DNA of 64,000 bases, taken from Toxoplasma gondii ME49 (taxonomy: Eukaryota > Apicomplexa > Conoidasida > Eucoccidiorida > Sarcocystidae). Made by a program: the position numbers and the translations under genes. The DNA lies in contig NC_031473.1 in the NCBI RefSeq assembly GCF_000006565.2, forward strand, positions 1,240,001 to 1,304,000, given 5' to 3'. How positions within the stretch are numbered: the first letter of the stretch is position 1; each line of letters begins with the position of its first letter. The notes below the pieces were generated by a model, which searched no databases, was not told the DNA's origin, and saw nothing but the letters and a program-made list of their open reading frames with translations. This document shows positions 25,901-39,800 of this stretch, in pieces.

Positions 25901-28900
25901 CGCCACATCTCCCTTCCTCGGGTTCTTTCCTCTTCGTTGCCTTCTTCTGTCTTCTGCTCTCCTGGTACCCTGTCTTCGGCTCGCGGCTCTCCGTCGCCGG
26001 ACACAGACGCAGGGAAAGGCAGGCAGACGCCTTCCGCCAGAGTCCTGTTCGAAGAGTTGGAGGAAGACTCCAGGGAAACGACGGACTCGTTGGCTCTCTT
26101 CTTCGACAGATTGAGGCATTGCAAGACTCTGAGAAGCCTCAGAGCCTTCGCAAGGTCTCCCAGAGTCCCGTAGTGCATGTACTCGACGGCGACATGCACG
26201 CAGCCGCCCCGGTTGCTTTGCCAGCGATAGGCCCCCAAGAAGGGCAGCAGAAAGCAGGAAAGGGGACAGGCGACTGAGGAGGAAGGGACGGAGAGCCCCG
26301 GAGGGCGGGAGGACGGGGGCCATAGGGACTCGCGAAGAGAGGCCTCACCGACGCAGCCGCCAGAAGGAAAGGTACACGTTGAAGAGGAGTGCAGACGCGG
26401 CAAAGCTGCGAGGCCGCGTTCAGGGAGGAGCGGGCAAGAAGGCAAATGCGGAGGATCGAGAGGCGGCGAACCTAGGGACGGAGAAGACTGAGTAAGGGCA
26501 GTTGCATTCAGCCTCTGGGACTCAGTGTCTGCTCCACATTCTGTCGCAGAGACGCCACAGGAAAGCGAAGACGAGGAGGCGCAGACAGACGCGGCAGGCA
26601 CGAAGTCGAGAGACTCTGAAGAGTCGTTTGCGTCTGACACCCGACGCTGTGGAGGAGCGGCTGCGGTAGAGAAGAGAGGCGTCGCTGCAGGGCCGAGAGG
26701 CGACAGAAGAGAAGGCGTCGCGGGCAAGAGGCCTGAGACGCCGCTTCCACTGGACGCTGTGGGGACAAGCAAAGACGAAGAAGACCAGGAGGGAGACAAC
26801 ATGGGAGGGTCTGCTTTCTGAGGCGTCGGAGTCAGCAGGCTGGTGCTGCACATCGTCGAGGGCGTGAGCGGGAGGAGAGAAGATGAAATCGCTGATGCCG
26901 GCGAAGACGAAAGAAAAGGCGGATCCAAAGGCGAGCACGAAACGTTCAGAGCCTCCGACTTGCTGGGAGAGAGCGACACAGACGAGAAAGGAAGGAAACA
27001 GAGCGAGGACAGACGAACCGGAGGCGAACCGGTCGAAACCGGTTTCTTACAGTTTCCCTCAGGGGGAAGAGATGCAAAGGAAGGACACCACGAAGCAGGA
27101 AAGGAAGAGAAGGAAGACACAGAAGGCACTTCTGAACATGTTGAGGACTCTTCGCGGGAAGACGAAGAAGGCTGCGAGGGCGACGGAACACAGCCAACGC
27201 AAGACTGTGAAGCTCGAGCTTCGGAGCCACACCGCGACGTCGAAGAGGAAGACAGACGAGGAAACAGAATGGAGGAAGTGCAGCTGGAAGAAGAGGAAGA
27301 GGAGGAAGAAGAGCAATGGGAAGAGGAAGGTGGAAGTAAACGGGGATGTCTCGGGCGTCCATGCGAAGAAGAGGGACTCGTGCCAGTGCGAGGAGGCGAG
27401 GCGGCGGCTGTCGTCGAGAGACCGCAGCCGTGTGGAGAGGAGATGGAAGAGCCAGAGGAAGGCGGGGGGGCGGAAGAAGTCGAAAGAGGGAGAGACGAAG
27501 GAGCAGAGAGAGCAGAGGGCGACTGAAGATTAGACTGCTTGGTGACCGAGACAGGCCTTGACGAGTGTCGGCATGGATGAAGAAAGGCCAGTGCCGCCAT
27601 ATCGGAGCAGTAGGAGATCAAGCGGTGTATCTGAGAGAAAATTAGGAAACCCAGCATGCGCAGGGATGGATATTTCATTCGAAGGACAGTCTATTTGTCA
27701 CGAGCGCCCTCTATGCTCTCGAATTCGCGAGGCGAGACAGTTTTCATGAAGCACACACTGTGAAAAACGAGATTCACCTTTGGCAGACGTGCAAACCCAG
27801 ACACACTGGGAGTTGAGTGCCCACCAATCCTGTAACTCCACGAAAACATATGCAGATACCCTACATATTATTACGGTATATATGTGTATGTTTATGTATA
27901 TGTGACTGTTTGCACGCGCCTGCGTACGTATACATATTTTTATATATGTATACAGTTCGAGGCATATTAGTAACAGAAGGCTTAGCGAAGAGCTGCATAC
28001 CCTAGTGTGCCCAGATATGTTGTAGAAAAAAAGCTCACCTTCACTTCGCAAGCAAGCTGGTATCTGTTTCTCTTGGTTACATCGTCCAGACCGCGGTAGA
28101 GGCCGAAGCAGCCGACGTGGACTTCCTGAGCCGGGCAAGAAACGGAGAAACAGTGGGAAAGCCGATATGGGCAGACAGAGCTATGTAGAACAATTCTGCA
28201 GAGAAAGTGTCTTGGGAGGCAAGATACGGCCACACTGCATCGACATACTTTCTTGTTCTATGATCACAGACATCTCGACTCGGCCTGTCTGTCGATCATC
28301 CCTGTCGGTTTCTAAACGTGTTCTCTTTAGCACTCGTTTTGTGATCTCTCGGGGTTCGCCTTAGCCGACTTGCCGCTCCCCTCGCATCGTTGTTCTTTCT
28401 CACCTTTATCGCCACCAAGCGGCCAGAGGATTTGTGAGGCACGACGCAGACGCGAGCACTGCGACCTCTTCCGATGTCGCGACTCCGAGACCAGTCAAGA
28501 TCTGCATGCGCCAGGCGACGGGAAACGGGAAAGGGCAACTTGCGCATTGGTTGTCGATCTTTTTCCACCTGACTTGTTTCTGCTGCCCAATCGGAAAAAG
28601 TCAGCGCAGCACTGGCTTTGCCGGCTTTCAGATCTGTTTCCTCTCGCTTGTTTCTTCCACGCAACACGAAACAATCTGGCTGAGTCGTCCTAGTGTGAAG
28701 GGGATGTTGTCCTCTCGCGTTTTGATCCGCGTTCTCGCACTCATTTTCCACTGTCTCTGTTGTCGCATCCTTTCGCATCTCCTGAAACAGTCTTTTATCT
28801 GGGGCGTGGTGCACGACAGCGAAGAGGTCTTCTGAGTTGTCGTCGTTCTCTCGTCGCAATTCACGTCCCTCGTTCTCTCTCGTGTCTCGTTCCTCTCCCT

Positions 28901-31088
28901 TCTCTCTTGCTTCGTCTCCACCAGCTGGGCAGTCCTCGCGGCATTCTTCTCTTTGGCTGGAGACTTGGTTCCAAGCACCACAGGCAGGGAACGAAGGAGA
29001 GCCGACAGGCAGCTGGGCAATGATAGGCGCGTTCAGGTTGCTCATACGGAAAGAGGTGGTGCCCGTTCTACTTCCGCCGCGCCCTCTGTTCTGGGAACTG
29101 TCTTCATAAGCGAATACCTGCGGTTCACTCGAGAGACGGTTCTTCTCTTCAGCAGGTGCACACCAGCTCGGCTGTGTGAATGAGGGGTCTGTTTTTGGCA
29201 GCGGTCCTCTCAGAGTGGACATTGAGGAGAAAGTAGAATCAGGAGGCGGGAGTTCTGTTCTGGATTGCTCCGCCGCAATGCCTTCTTCTTCTTGGTCGTT
29301 CTCAACCGGACAATCGAGCTGCACGCCGTCGAGGGCGACGGCTGAAAGCCGGTACGAGGCCTTTTTGAAGGCTCTGTGAGAGAGAAAGAAAGACGAAGGA
29401 GGCGGCAGGCAGGCTGCACTCTCATCTACCGGCCATGGCGACGACAACGGACACCACAACGCAGCGTCTGGGAAGAGCTGCGAGCGATTGAGACGGCCTC
29501 GGAGAGGTGAACTCGAGGCAAGGCGAGTCGAAGGAACTTGGAGTGCTGTGGTTTTGCGTTCGGAAGAGGAAAAGGATGGAGATTGTCCCGATGCTTGCGG
29601 AGTGCGCCAGTAACGCATGCAAGCTGGGAGGGAGCCGCCGGAATACTTCGACGAAGACACGCCTTGTGTGGGCAGAAGATGAGGAGAACTCGCATGTGGA
29701 TGGACCAGCAGCAGTCGCGAAGAATGCGAACGAAAAGAGGCAGTGCCCGCCCGAGTGGTCGAAAGGCTTCCGGCCTCATGCGGAAGAGAGACGAACGAGG
29801 AGGCAGAAAGCGAAGCGGACGCTTCCACTGAAGTGTGAGGCTGCTGATTGAAGCCTTCTCCCTTCCCGCGACCGCAGGAAAGCTCACAAGGTCCCGCGAG
29901 AGGCCGTGGTTTTCCAGAGAGAACGAGACAATCGGAACGAAACAGGGGATGGAAAAAGCGAGTCGCTTCCGTCGATTCACTGCACGTGATTACAGAGGGG
30001 TCGTGCGCCTCAGTGTTCCGGCTACTTAAGAATTTCTTTGTGTCGGGCAAGCGAGAAGACCAGCCCGGCGTTTTCGGCGCGGAGACAGCATGCACTGCTT
30101 CACTTGCCAGTTGTTGGGGAAACGAGTTCCGAACCTCCAAGAAAGATACCGAAGAGTCCTGCGGAGTGCCTTTCGGGTCGTGCAGCTGCTCATGGCGCAT
30201 TGGACATGCAATGCGCCTCCGTGGCTCCTCCTCTACCAGAAAAGCGGATTCGACGTCTTCGCGATTCGGATGGCCTTGCAAAAAAGTAGACGGAACAGAA
30301 GCTGTGGGGGGACTGGCAAACGCGACAGTGGCCGGTCGAGAGCCGCAGGGAGGAGAAGGGAAGAGATCGGAGGACTCTGGATCTGGACAGATTTGTTGAA
30401 GTGAGAAAGTCTCACGTAAGACAGGCGAGATTAACTCTGAGGGGCTTTCCTGTCCGGCGCAGTGGCCAGGAGATACCAGAGAACCTCCTGAATCGGTAGG
30501 CGGCCCCGAGGGACCACCGTGGGAGACAGCGTAATGGGGATGGCCTACTCCACTCATAGGGATCAGGACGTCAGTTTTCCCATCCAGACAAGAAGACGAA
30601 TGTGAAATAAAAACTGGCAAAGTCTCCCCATTGCTTCTGCGACTCACAGGCGAGGACGACGCCTCCAGGTCCCTGCCAAGGTCTGGAAGGCAGCTCTCAG
30701 AAGCGTACGTTCCATTTGCAGCTTCGCCAAAAAAAGGCGAGCTGGCACCCAAGGCGGTTTCAGGCACGCGACATGTCGGGGAATGGAAAGGCGGGAAACT
30801 CAACAAGTCCGCAGCAGTGGGACTGGCGCCATTTGTACGCACGCTGCTGAGGGGTGAGTGAACCCACCCCGGGGCCTCTGCGGCGTCGCAGCCGAAGTGA
30901 GAACTCGTCAGTAGAGGGGAGGGGAAGCTGCCGTGAGACCGGCCGAGATCGGCGGTGGGAGAGCCCCATATGCCTGAGGGAGACGACGAACAGGATGTCG
31001 TCCCACAGCGGAAGTCCTCACTACTGTAGGGGCTACTGGTGCTCGTACCCAGGTGAGCGGTGAGTGGCGGAGGCCGGCCTCTGTTCAT
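22939..31088 (-). CDS. Giant MAPKK-like (STE-type) protein kinase
   Basis: Six exons (descending): 31088-28404, 28125-28039, 27630-25489, 25226-25142, 24693-24603, 24076-22939; about 2,075 residues, all phases consistent. ATG 31088 follows an in-frame TAG. Residues 1-860 are Ser/Pro-rich and disordered-looking. The kinase domain reads GRGRSARV, LVAIKEVHVG (lysine), ACEVK (alpha-C Glu), FLGAYRW, VAVEYMHYGTL, IPESILKLIAFQILGALSFL, IHRDVKPQNIL, VGDFGISRFL, GTELYMSPERL, YSFPSDIWSVGVLLFEL and a final helix at HPWL. The FxGAY, EYM, GTxxYMSPERL and YS-x-SDIWS words are typical of MAP kinase kinases. Three insertions break the fold: about 440 residues between alpha-C and beta-4, about 190 before alpha-E, and about 270 between SPERL and YSFPSD. 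All catalytic residues are kept, so it should be active; that is inference. The last codons overlap a possible donor (AG|GTAAAA), so a further exon is possible. Confidence 0.85.
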
Positions 31089-33833
31089 CGTTCCCACGAG
31101 TGCGTCCAAATGCTTCTATTGCATGAAGCATTCTCAATGCGAGTGGCAGGGCTATGCAGTCGAGATAGAGCCACAGCGTTACCTCGAGTGTACGCTCACT
31201 GCATATACGTCCCGCCGTGTGTTTCCGCCTCACAACTATGTTGTAGTAAGGAAATCTCACAGGATTCGACACCAGAGACGGATCGAATTTCGAGCAGGAC
31301 GCATTCCGCTTCCCCTTCTAAGACCGAAATTCACGATACTATACCACGGACATGGGCCACCGATGTGCAAAGACCGTCCCGAAGGGCCGGCGACACAGAA
31401 GCTCCCACGGGTTAATCCTTAAAATAGGTGGAGTAGTCGAGATCAGTATCTTGATAGCGGCGATCGTTACAAGGGTATACGAGACATCTTTCGTAGGCTC
31501 AAAGAAAGCGAGGAAACAGTGCACTAGGGTTCAATTCCAGGGGATACAGTAGCTAGCGCGAAGAGGACCACGGCGGACGACCTTAAACACTGCGATAAGT
31601 CATGCCTGCAAGTCGCCGGAACGTCGAGAAAGGGCGAGAAAAGACTCGTCTCCAAAAGGAGGCAGTAAAGCTCCCGGCTTCACGCCGGCCGTAACTTAGG
31701 CTAGCGCGGCTCTTCACGCAGCCACCTGTGGACTGTGTGTGTCGGCTGCATGCAAAGCGCCGGTCTTTTCTGTGTCGCTTAGGCCAGCGCACACTGACAT
31801 GGTTAGCGCCCAAAATGCATAATAAAAGACTTTAAATTCTTTATTACTAGAACGCTGAAAAGGGAGCAGATTTACCAGACGCCTGACAACAGTCCTTGAT
31901 GAGTATTCTCCCAGAAGACAGGCTTCCAGGGGAGGTCATGTCATCCAGAAGGCTGACAGATTAAAACTGCAGAATACCTTTGAAACATAGATTTGATATA
32001 CACGAGAGTGACGTGGTTTACGTTTAGAAAGGAAATATCTGTTGTGGGGCTGGCCAGTGAGGCCTAAAAGAATCAAGCCACTGCAGCAGCCAGCCGCTCA
32101 GTCAGCTGCTAACGACCTGCGAGGCGACAACGAGCCCACTGCACACAAGAACAGCTCTGGCAGAAGCTGTCAACTTTACGCGCCAAGGAAAAAAGCTTCA
32201 ACTTCCAAGAGTGTTCGCGTGTCGGTGTTCAGATGGTAACATCTTCAAGAGTTATTACCAAGATGGTGTCCCGGCTTTTTGGAGTGCAAGTAGATGTCCA
32301 CCCCCTCCCAACCCCCCCCTAGCCGTCGGTGATGGTACTGGGTACAAGGTCGCCACTGGTGGTTGACGTGATGGGGAACCAGATTCACCGACGAGCAGAG
32401 TAGATTACCTTATTCTATAAGGCTGACACTAATTTGGTATCTTTCGTTGTAAAGAAGAAATGTGGCTTTTCGCTCGTCTGCGGCATAACCCCCCTCAAGA
32501 GGATTAGCGAAGGTGGAGTGCCACACAGTGTTTCCGTCAGGACCACGCACGCACGCCGCGTCCGTCTTCTAACGCAATTTGAGCCACTAGTCAACAAAAG
32601 AAGTTGCTTTATTAAACGGATCAAATTAGCAATATTTGGTTCCGCTTGGCCCCCACGTTATCTTTCTGTTTACATGGACTTAAATGCCGAAACCGTTCCT
32701 AGTCACCGTCACGAGACGCCTATTGGCATTCGTCGGTGCAAGCCAGGTGAACTGTTATAGCGTTACATCAAAAAAGCGTTTGAGAAATGATTTTGTCTTA
32801 TCCGGTTGCTTCGTGAGCGGCATGGCATTGTCTAGATTAGGCTTGTAGCATTCTCCAACCATGCTGAAAGCTGCAAGCAATACGGCCTCATCGTAGTTGA
32901 GAGAAGATAAACAGCCTGCTTACGGTGCTCAGCCGAGGTGTTGCCGTGACAGAGTTATTTCCAGAAAGTTTTCTTCTGTACCGGTCAAAACAATGATTCA
33001 TGTTTCGAGGCTCAGTGCATTTTTGCACAAATCAAGAGGAACAAGCATTCGTGCAGTTCCTCACGGCGCTATAGCGCAATCGTACAACTGTAGCCTCCAC
33101 CACTTCGAGGTTCGCAGGATAGCTCCGAACTTGCTGATTGCCTCTGTTTTCAGGCTTCCATTTTCAAAGCCCACATCATCAACTCAAAATATCCCTTAAA
33201 AAGGGGCACTGCCTGCTGTGGATTCCCGATTGCCATCAGTATTTTACAATGTGTATTGCCTCATGCACAGAATTTCACCTGTAGTGTCTCATCCACAAAA
33301 ATTCGGATGGCAGTCCAGGAGCGCAAATTCATTCGAAGCACCGCTCGATTTCCCCACTGATAACCGAAAATACCTGCCAGTGACCAGGGCAACGCCACAG
33401 CACGTAGAAACTACAGAGGTCAAACAATTTCATGCGACCTCTTTGCTCATCCCTGTTCCTCCGGGTGATTTCCAATTCGAACGACAACTTTAAGGCCCCA
33501 AAATGAAGGCGGAACACCGTGGGATTCCAGTTTTATGCCGGAGGCTGCATGGAGGCCCGCTCGCGTCACCTAGGTAAGCAGTTTCAAAGATACTGCCGTT
33601 CCTGTCATGCATAATTCAGACCGAGCGTGGGGCTCTGCACGTTTCTTAGTTCCAGAGCACGAGTGTCCTCAAAACTAATTAAGATGTATGAAAGTGGACC
33701 TCATGCTGCACGGGAGCTAAAAATGCCACACAGTTTGTCGCTGTGCAGTGTGCGTTTTGCTGTCAGCTCGACCTGGATTTGCATTTACACAATAGTAGTT
33801 ACGCTGGAATCGAATTCACGACCACAAACGCGC
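31089..33833. other. Gene-free 2.7-kb spacer
   Basis: Upstream of the MAPKK-like gene and downstream of the glyoxalase-like gene (both -). Open frames are short with no motif or splice support. A cytosine-rich stretch near 32,298-32,325 is the only compositional oddity. It presumably holds the MAPKK promoter. Confidence 0.55.
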
Positions 33834-36800
33834 CTACTCATGCTGGCCTGTGCCCTCCGTCAAAGCGGCGCGGTGTTGACGAAGACTACTGTGGAGGTCG
33901 GCGTAATACTGCTGAGCACGGCGCATGCTCATCAGCAAAATGGGATACCCGTCTCTATCTTCGACCATGGCTCGATCCAGCGACAGCCCGGTTTCTTCCA
34001 ACTTTCCCCTGAAAGCTGCGGCAATCGCCTCTGCTTGATGGCTTGCGGAACATTCGGTCTCTGTCGAACTCTGACTGGTTGCCCTATCACAGCTGCCTCC
34101 AGAGCCAGCGCTGCATCCCGCTGTTGTTGTCTCCCCTGTGGCATCCACTTCGTCATCGTCATCAACTTCGTCATCGTCATCGTCATCATCATCACCGTTG
34201 TTTTTCCGTAATTTCTTCGGTTTACGCTTCGGTGCATTGACCTGAAAGGTCGCCACTGCTCTCGGAACGTCGTCCACACCCACGGCGAGGTAGCCAAAGC
34301 AAGGATGAATACGAATCTGCAGCATGCATCAAGACGCCCAAAGCAGCCGTCATTCTTCCTGTTCGCGGAACCCTCACGATTCAGTTAATGATCACCAGTT
34401 TGGAAACTCAGAACCCAACTCAAAGCGCAAATTAGGGGTGATCGAACACTCAAATTGCCCCCGTTTGAAATTCAGATATCAGTCACGCATTACATACAAC
34501 ACTTCCTAGTGGTACGAGAAGATTTGATTTCCCGTAAGCGGGACATTTTAGATAACGCCGTGGTCAAGCACTCCAGTGTAGTGGACCTTTGAAACCTTGC
34601 ATTCTATCGAAGCATAGTCACTCAAGACTTACCAAGTCCTCGTCGAAAGCGTAGATAAGCTCCAGCTGAGGAGTCTGACGTTCAGCAGCTTCTGTCACAT
34701 ACACTTTTCTCGCAGCCTCTGCCGGCTCTGTAGAACTCTCGCTTTCCCACTCGGCTGGGACGGACACGTTGTCCCCTCCCTGCGCAAACTTCTCCATGGA
34801 CGCGAGTTCCTCAACGCCTGCCTCAGCAGCCTGTTCTGCTGCGGAACTTCCCGCCGCTTGCCTGGCGGCCGCAGCGAAGGCCGCAGGGCAGCCAAAGGTT
34901 TTGCTGACCCCAGCGAAACGACTCCATGGGTACAGGCGCTCGAAAAGATGGCTTTTGTACCTCACAGCCTGGCAAACACGATGCAAACACAACTGGGATA
35001 CGGCTGTTTTCCGTCAAACTCGAGTCTAACTGAATCAGGATTGTTTACGGTGAAGTTAACATTGGATTATACGGGAAAATCCAATGCATTCAGTGTCGCA
35101 TAAATATCCAAAGATTTGGTATTTGTTTCAAAAAGGTTGACTGGTGGCTAGCAAGCTCTCGCCGACGTGTACTGAGGCGCAAGCAACGGGAAGGCTGAAA
35201 AGCAAGACGCAAGTGATACCTGAAACCACGAGCGAGACTCCTGGAATGGAACCTGTTCGCCTCGATTGAGCATCGAGGCCTCCAGACAAAATATGTTTTT
35301 CTTGGCACTTCTCTAATCCCAAAAGGCAAGCAGACCTGGCAACCTAAGTCACACGCGAGGAGAAAAACGTTGGCCAACTGGGCCGAGAACGACAGAACAT
35401 CTAGCACACACATCTCCAAACTGCTGAAATTGCACACGACAAGGACTCCACGGAGCCGCCGGCGCGGAAGCGGTTGCTCAATGCGCTCCGCCCATGGACT
35501 GTGGTCTTCGCATTGAGACAAAACCCGCAATAGCTACCGGAGAACAACTGATACTGTTTCTGGATCACCCCGCCGAAACAACGAACTTAAGAGATGTGTG
35601 CCTTGCTTTAACGGGAAAGCAGTCCCAGAATAGTGACCCCGTGATGATCACTAATGACTGCACGGTGCGCCCATCCAAATTCGCTCAAGGTTCAGAGCGA
35701 GAGATTGCAAGCACTTCGGAAAGGCGCCAGATCGGTGACACGACCCCGTGCATCACAGTTCTTCTACTTCCTGCGATGGGAAAGGCTTCAGCAATCACCT
35801 GCTGGCGCCGGTGAACGCAACTGTTTGTGGGGGACGGCAATCAAGGCTTCTCAGCAGTACTCACAACAGTCTTCATTCCCGCTCCATCTGCGTTGCTGCA
35901 GTGCACCTTGACGAGAAAGCTTACCTTCATCCGCATTTGATTGCAGTAGAACTGATCGGCGAACAAGATGCGCGACGTGTAAGCTCTAACCTGCGGGGTA
36001 ACAGAGAGGTCGCTCTTACACAACTGAATCAAGAAACACGAGAAATTCCCTCGCGCATGTACGAGTCTGTTTGTCTACGCCACAAAGTTCAGAAGCGTTT
36101 GTTGTGTTTTTGGCATCGCTGAGTGCAGCCACATTATCCCTTTGCATGTTTACAGTTACAGTTTAGGGCCCACTAGCATTCCGATTTACATCGATGCTTC
36201 ACGGCGACCTGACCAAGCTAGCAGGCCCACGCAGAGTTGCAGAGCATATTCTGCTTGAAGCCGAAAGAAGGTAAAACATGGAGAAGATGCTACAGGGCTC
36301 ACATTGACAGGCAGAGACGTTAGGACAACAGACAAATGAATGGTGGCACAAGAATCGACTTGCCTTCTGAAGAAAAGGTCCTCGTGAGGCCGGGAGTTGA
36401 ACACAAGGCTGACGAGTTCGTGCTGCCTCTTGCGCCTGCATAGTCTCAAGAGCATCTTCGAGAATCTCCAACTGCTCTTGCGGAGTCTTTGGGGCGTCGA
36501 TCGGCTTAATATTCAAGGCTTTTCGTAATGCATCTGCCTCCCCTTCAGCGATACTGTTTCCTTCCTTGTCTGTTTCCTCAATAGCTCGATTGAAGTCTTT
36601 ATTTTCTCCACCGGAAGAAGCTTCATCTGCCAAGGCAGGGCTCGCTGTAGCGGCAGTCTGGGAAGCTCCTGATTTGACCTCGCTTGTTTGTGCGTTCGCG
36701 CCGCCTTGCCTGGAAGCGAGCGACTTCTCGTTTGAGGCCTTTGCCTGCTTCGCGATCCGTTCCCTTAAGACAATAATCTGCCGCTTGACCTCTTGAATCC

Positions 36801-39800
36801 TCACGTCTCTCTCTTGGTCGTGCATGTATGCCTCCCAAGACCGGAGGTTCTGGTGCTCTTGCATCACTGCGGCAGGATCCAAGCCTACCGAGCTGTCGCT
36901 GCCAGCCTCGATGAGTTCGACGCCGTTCCCTTCAGGGTCAAGAAGATACGCACATCTCGCCCAAATGTCCTTTCGCGCCTGCGAGTCACACAACACGCGA
37001 CCTCACGAATTTTTCAGATTTGTGTCTCTTCAGTGCTGAATCATCAAAGGGGCTCAGAGATCACGTGCCACCGCGTCCTAATCAGGCTAGAAAGAGAAAC
37101 AATCTCGCATTACCTATTTCCTATCCCAGACGCTCGGCGGTTGAAAGTGCATGCTCCCCCACAGCGGGTTTGCTTCGCGAGCGGCGAAGCTACCTCACTC
37201 TGTGCAGATGTATAGGAGCACTGCCTCCTTGTTGTGTCTCGGCACTCTGCCCCCTTGCTGGCATTGTTTCTGGAAGCTGGCCTCAAGCACCCCTTCTCTT
37301 TCCAGCTAATAAACATTCTCACTGTTTGGTTCACCACGCGTTTTCAACGTCTAGTCAGGGAGCAGAGGGGTACGTCCGTCATGTGAATTAACAGACACAC
37401 AACTGCACAAGAGACTGTTGTCGCATGCAGCCCCCTAAACTCCGCTGCTCCTTTTCTGACTAAATGCGGACTGCAAATGCACAACATATAGCACCACGTG
37501 TTTGCCGCGAGGGCACGAGATTTTGTCATGAGACGCCAATAGTTCGAGGCGTTTGGCTTCCGTTTCCTACTTCTCTGCTAAACCTCAAAGTGTTTCTTTG
37601 CCTACATGCTCATCGGGCATCATTGAAGGAACGATTTTCCTTCTGGCGGGGAGCTGGAAAAGTCGACCTCCTGTGGCTTCAACAGCTTCATGCGTTATGT
37701 CTTCGAGGGACGGAAGCCCCACAGTAACGCCAAGAAAGCCGTGGAAACCTCGGTCGTGGCGGTTCCGCCTCCTCTCGAATTCCCGGGCGCGATTGATGGT
37801 TGGGAGATCTCTGGAAAGACCCATCATATGCTGTTTGAGGACATGAAGGAATTTTTTCGTCTCTGTTTCGTTCTCTGTCTGCACTCCAGCATCCAAACGC
37901 TCCAGAAGCTCCGCCACCTGGGGGACGTACACCAGCTCGATCTTTAGTGTGTCAAGGTTGGGAACTGCAGACACGGCGCAAGCACCACCCAAGCTTGGAC
38001 CATATTCAATGCGGCCAGGAGAAAAAACAGTCACCGGTTAAAGGGTTTGCGTCTTTGTTTGGGCGAGAAGCACCACGTCTCAGCAGATGCGTGAGCACAG
38101 CAGGATGTGTTTCAAAACTGTATGCATAAATCGCTGCTCTACCAACGAGGGTACACAATGAGGACAGACCTAGCTCTGGCCTCCGAAGCGTTCAGTTTCA
38201 AAGCAGTGGAGCCTTACTACGTAAGCCTGTGGGGCAACAACGACACTGGCGGTTGCACCGGTGCAGCAATACGTATCCAACCAGAGCGTCCACCAAAACG
38301 CTATTCGTGATGGATCTTTTCCCGCCACAGCAGAGAATAGAGTCTTTCGGAGCTACCATCTAAACGTTCTCCTCGGAAAACAGATCCTCGCGGACCTATC
38401 ATCTCAGCACCATCACGAACGTATTTGTTCTCGCCACACTAGAGAACAGTCTGTGAACCTACCATCTCCTGCAGTTGGATACCCGAGCAAAACGACCGTC
38501 CTTGGACCGGCGTTCTCGGCTTCCTCCGCCACACGTCTTAGAGCAGCGGCTGTGGTTGCGCCTTTGCTGCCCTCGCGCTTCGCTATCGAAATGTGTGGGG
38601 GATGTAGAGAAGTCTCCCTCCGGTGTCGAGCAATCAGTTCCTCCACAGTCTCCCTGTTTGAAAGATCCTCTGAAGAGGGCGGTCGGGATGCTGTGCTCGT
38701 CTCTCCGGCGGGAGATCCAAAGTCGGCAAATCCCGTACTGTCCAGCCGCAACGTCCTCTTGTCGGGTCCCGCACTTCCGACTCTGCTGAAAACATGTTCA
38801 CCATCCAGCCCAGATGGCTTCTGAGGTGCTGAAGATTGTGACTCTTTGTTGTTCTGTGTTGAGACGGAACTGTGTTCGGGCAGAACTTCCTGCTCCTTCA
38901 TTGTGCGGGAAGACTCCGTCTGCTCCGGTGTGCAACCACTTGCTCGACATTCTGGTTCGCTCTGCGCTGCAGGTGTGAACGCGTAACCCAGAACGTGCAT
39001 ACCCAGGACCTCCGTGTAAAACCTCAGCATTTTCTCCAGGTTCCTCACTCGCAGGCGAACGTGCAGGAGCCGGCGAGGTTCCGTCCTGCTTGGATCTTCC
39101 CAAAAAGGGGCAGGAGCCTGCGCAGTTCCGCAAGCTCCATCTTCAGGACCTTCTTCTTTCAAGTGACCCTCTTGCCTCGAGGAAGCATCTTCCTGCTTGG
39201 ACTGTGGTGGAGTTAACGAGCCTGAGAGGGCGGAAGACTTTCTCATTCGTTTCGCAACCTCGAGAGAAGAGTTGGGAACGCGAGATTTTGCAGAGAAGCA
39301 CGATGGCTTCTTGCCCCTCAATGTGACATCGTCTAGTTCCTCCTTTCTTTGGCAAGATCCGAAGAAACACCCGCGTTCACGAGTTGCAGCGGCAGCCTGG
39401 AAACTTGACGTCGCGCTCTGGAAGCGAAATACATCATGTGTACTCCAGCCTCGACCGGAGATGGAAAGATGATGAAGCCAACCTACTGGCTCCGCATGCG
39501 ACGGCGTCCTCTCGTGCTTTGTGGCAGAAGCAAATACCGGTAAAGAAGTCGCAAAAGACAGCCGTGACAAAAACGAAGGCCGACGATCATTTTTTCTTCC
39601 TCGGGGACTCGGAGTGAAACGCGCAGTGCATCTCCATGTCGACAGTTCTGCGGGACTGGCACTCGTAGCGCAGTGAGGGCGGCGACAGGGGACCAGACCG
39701 TCACATACAGAAAGGAGTGGAGAAACCTCGCTTCTGCATGAGACCGAGAAGACGGGAAGGGAAATGAAGAGGAAGAACAAAAAGCAACAAAGGTCACGGG

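Noticed and set aside
26843..27533. Two overlapping + strand open frames rich in Glu/Arg
   Set aside because: They mirror the Ser/Pro-rich insertion of the MAPKK-like gene on the opposite strand.
31089..31109. Extended start of the MAPKK-like gene at 31109
   Set aside because: The codon there is TTG; the first ATG after the in-frame TAG is 31088.
31480..31550. tRNA-like T-arm (GGTTCAATTCC)
   Set aside because: No acceptor stem, D-arm or anticodon arm can be paired around it.
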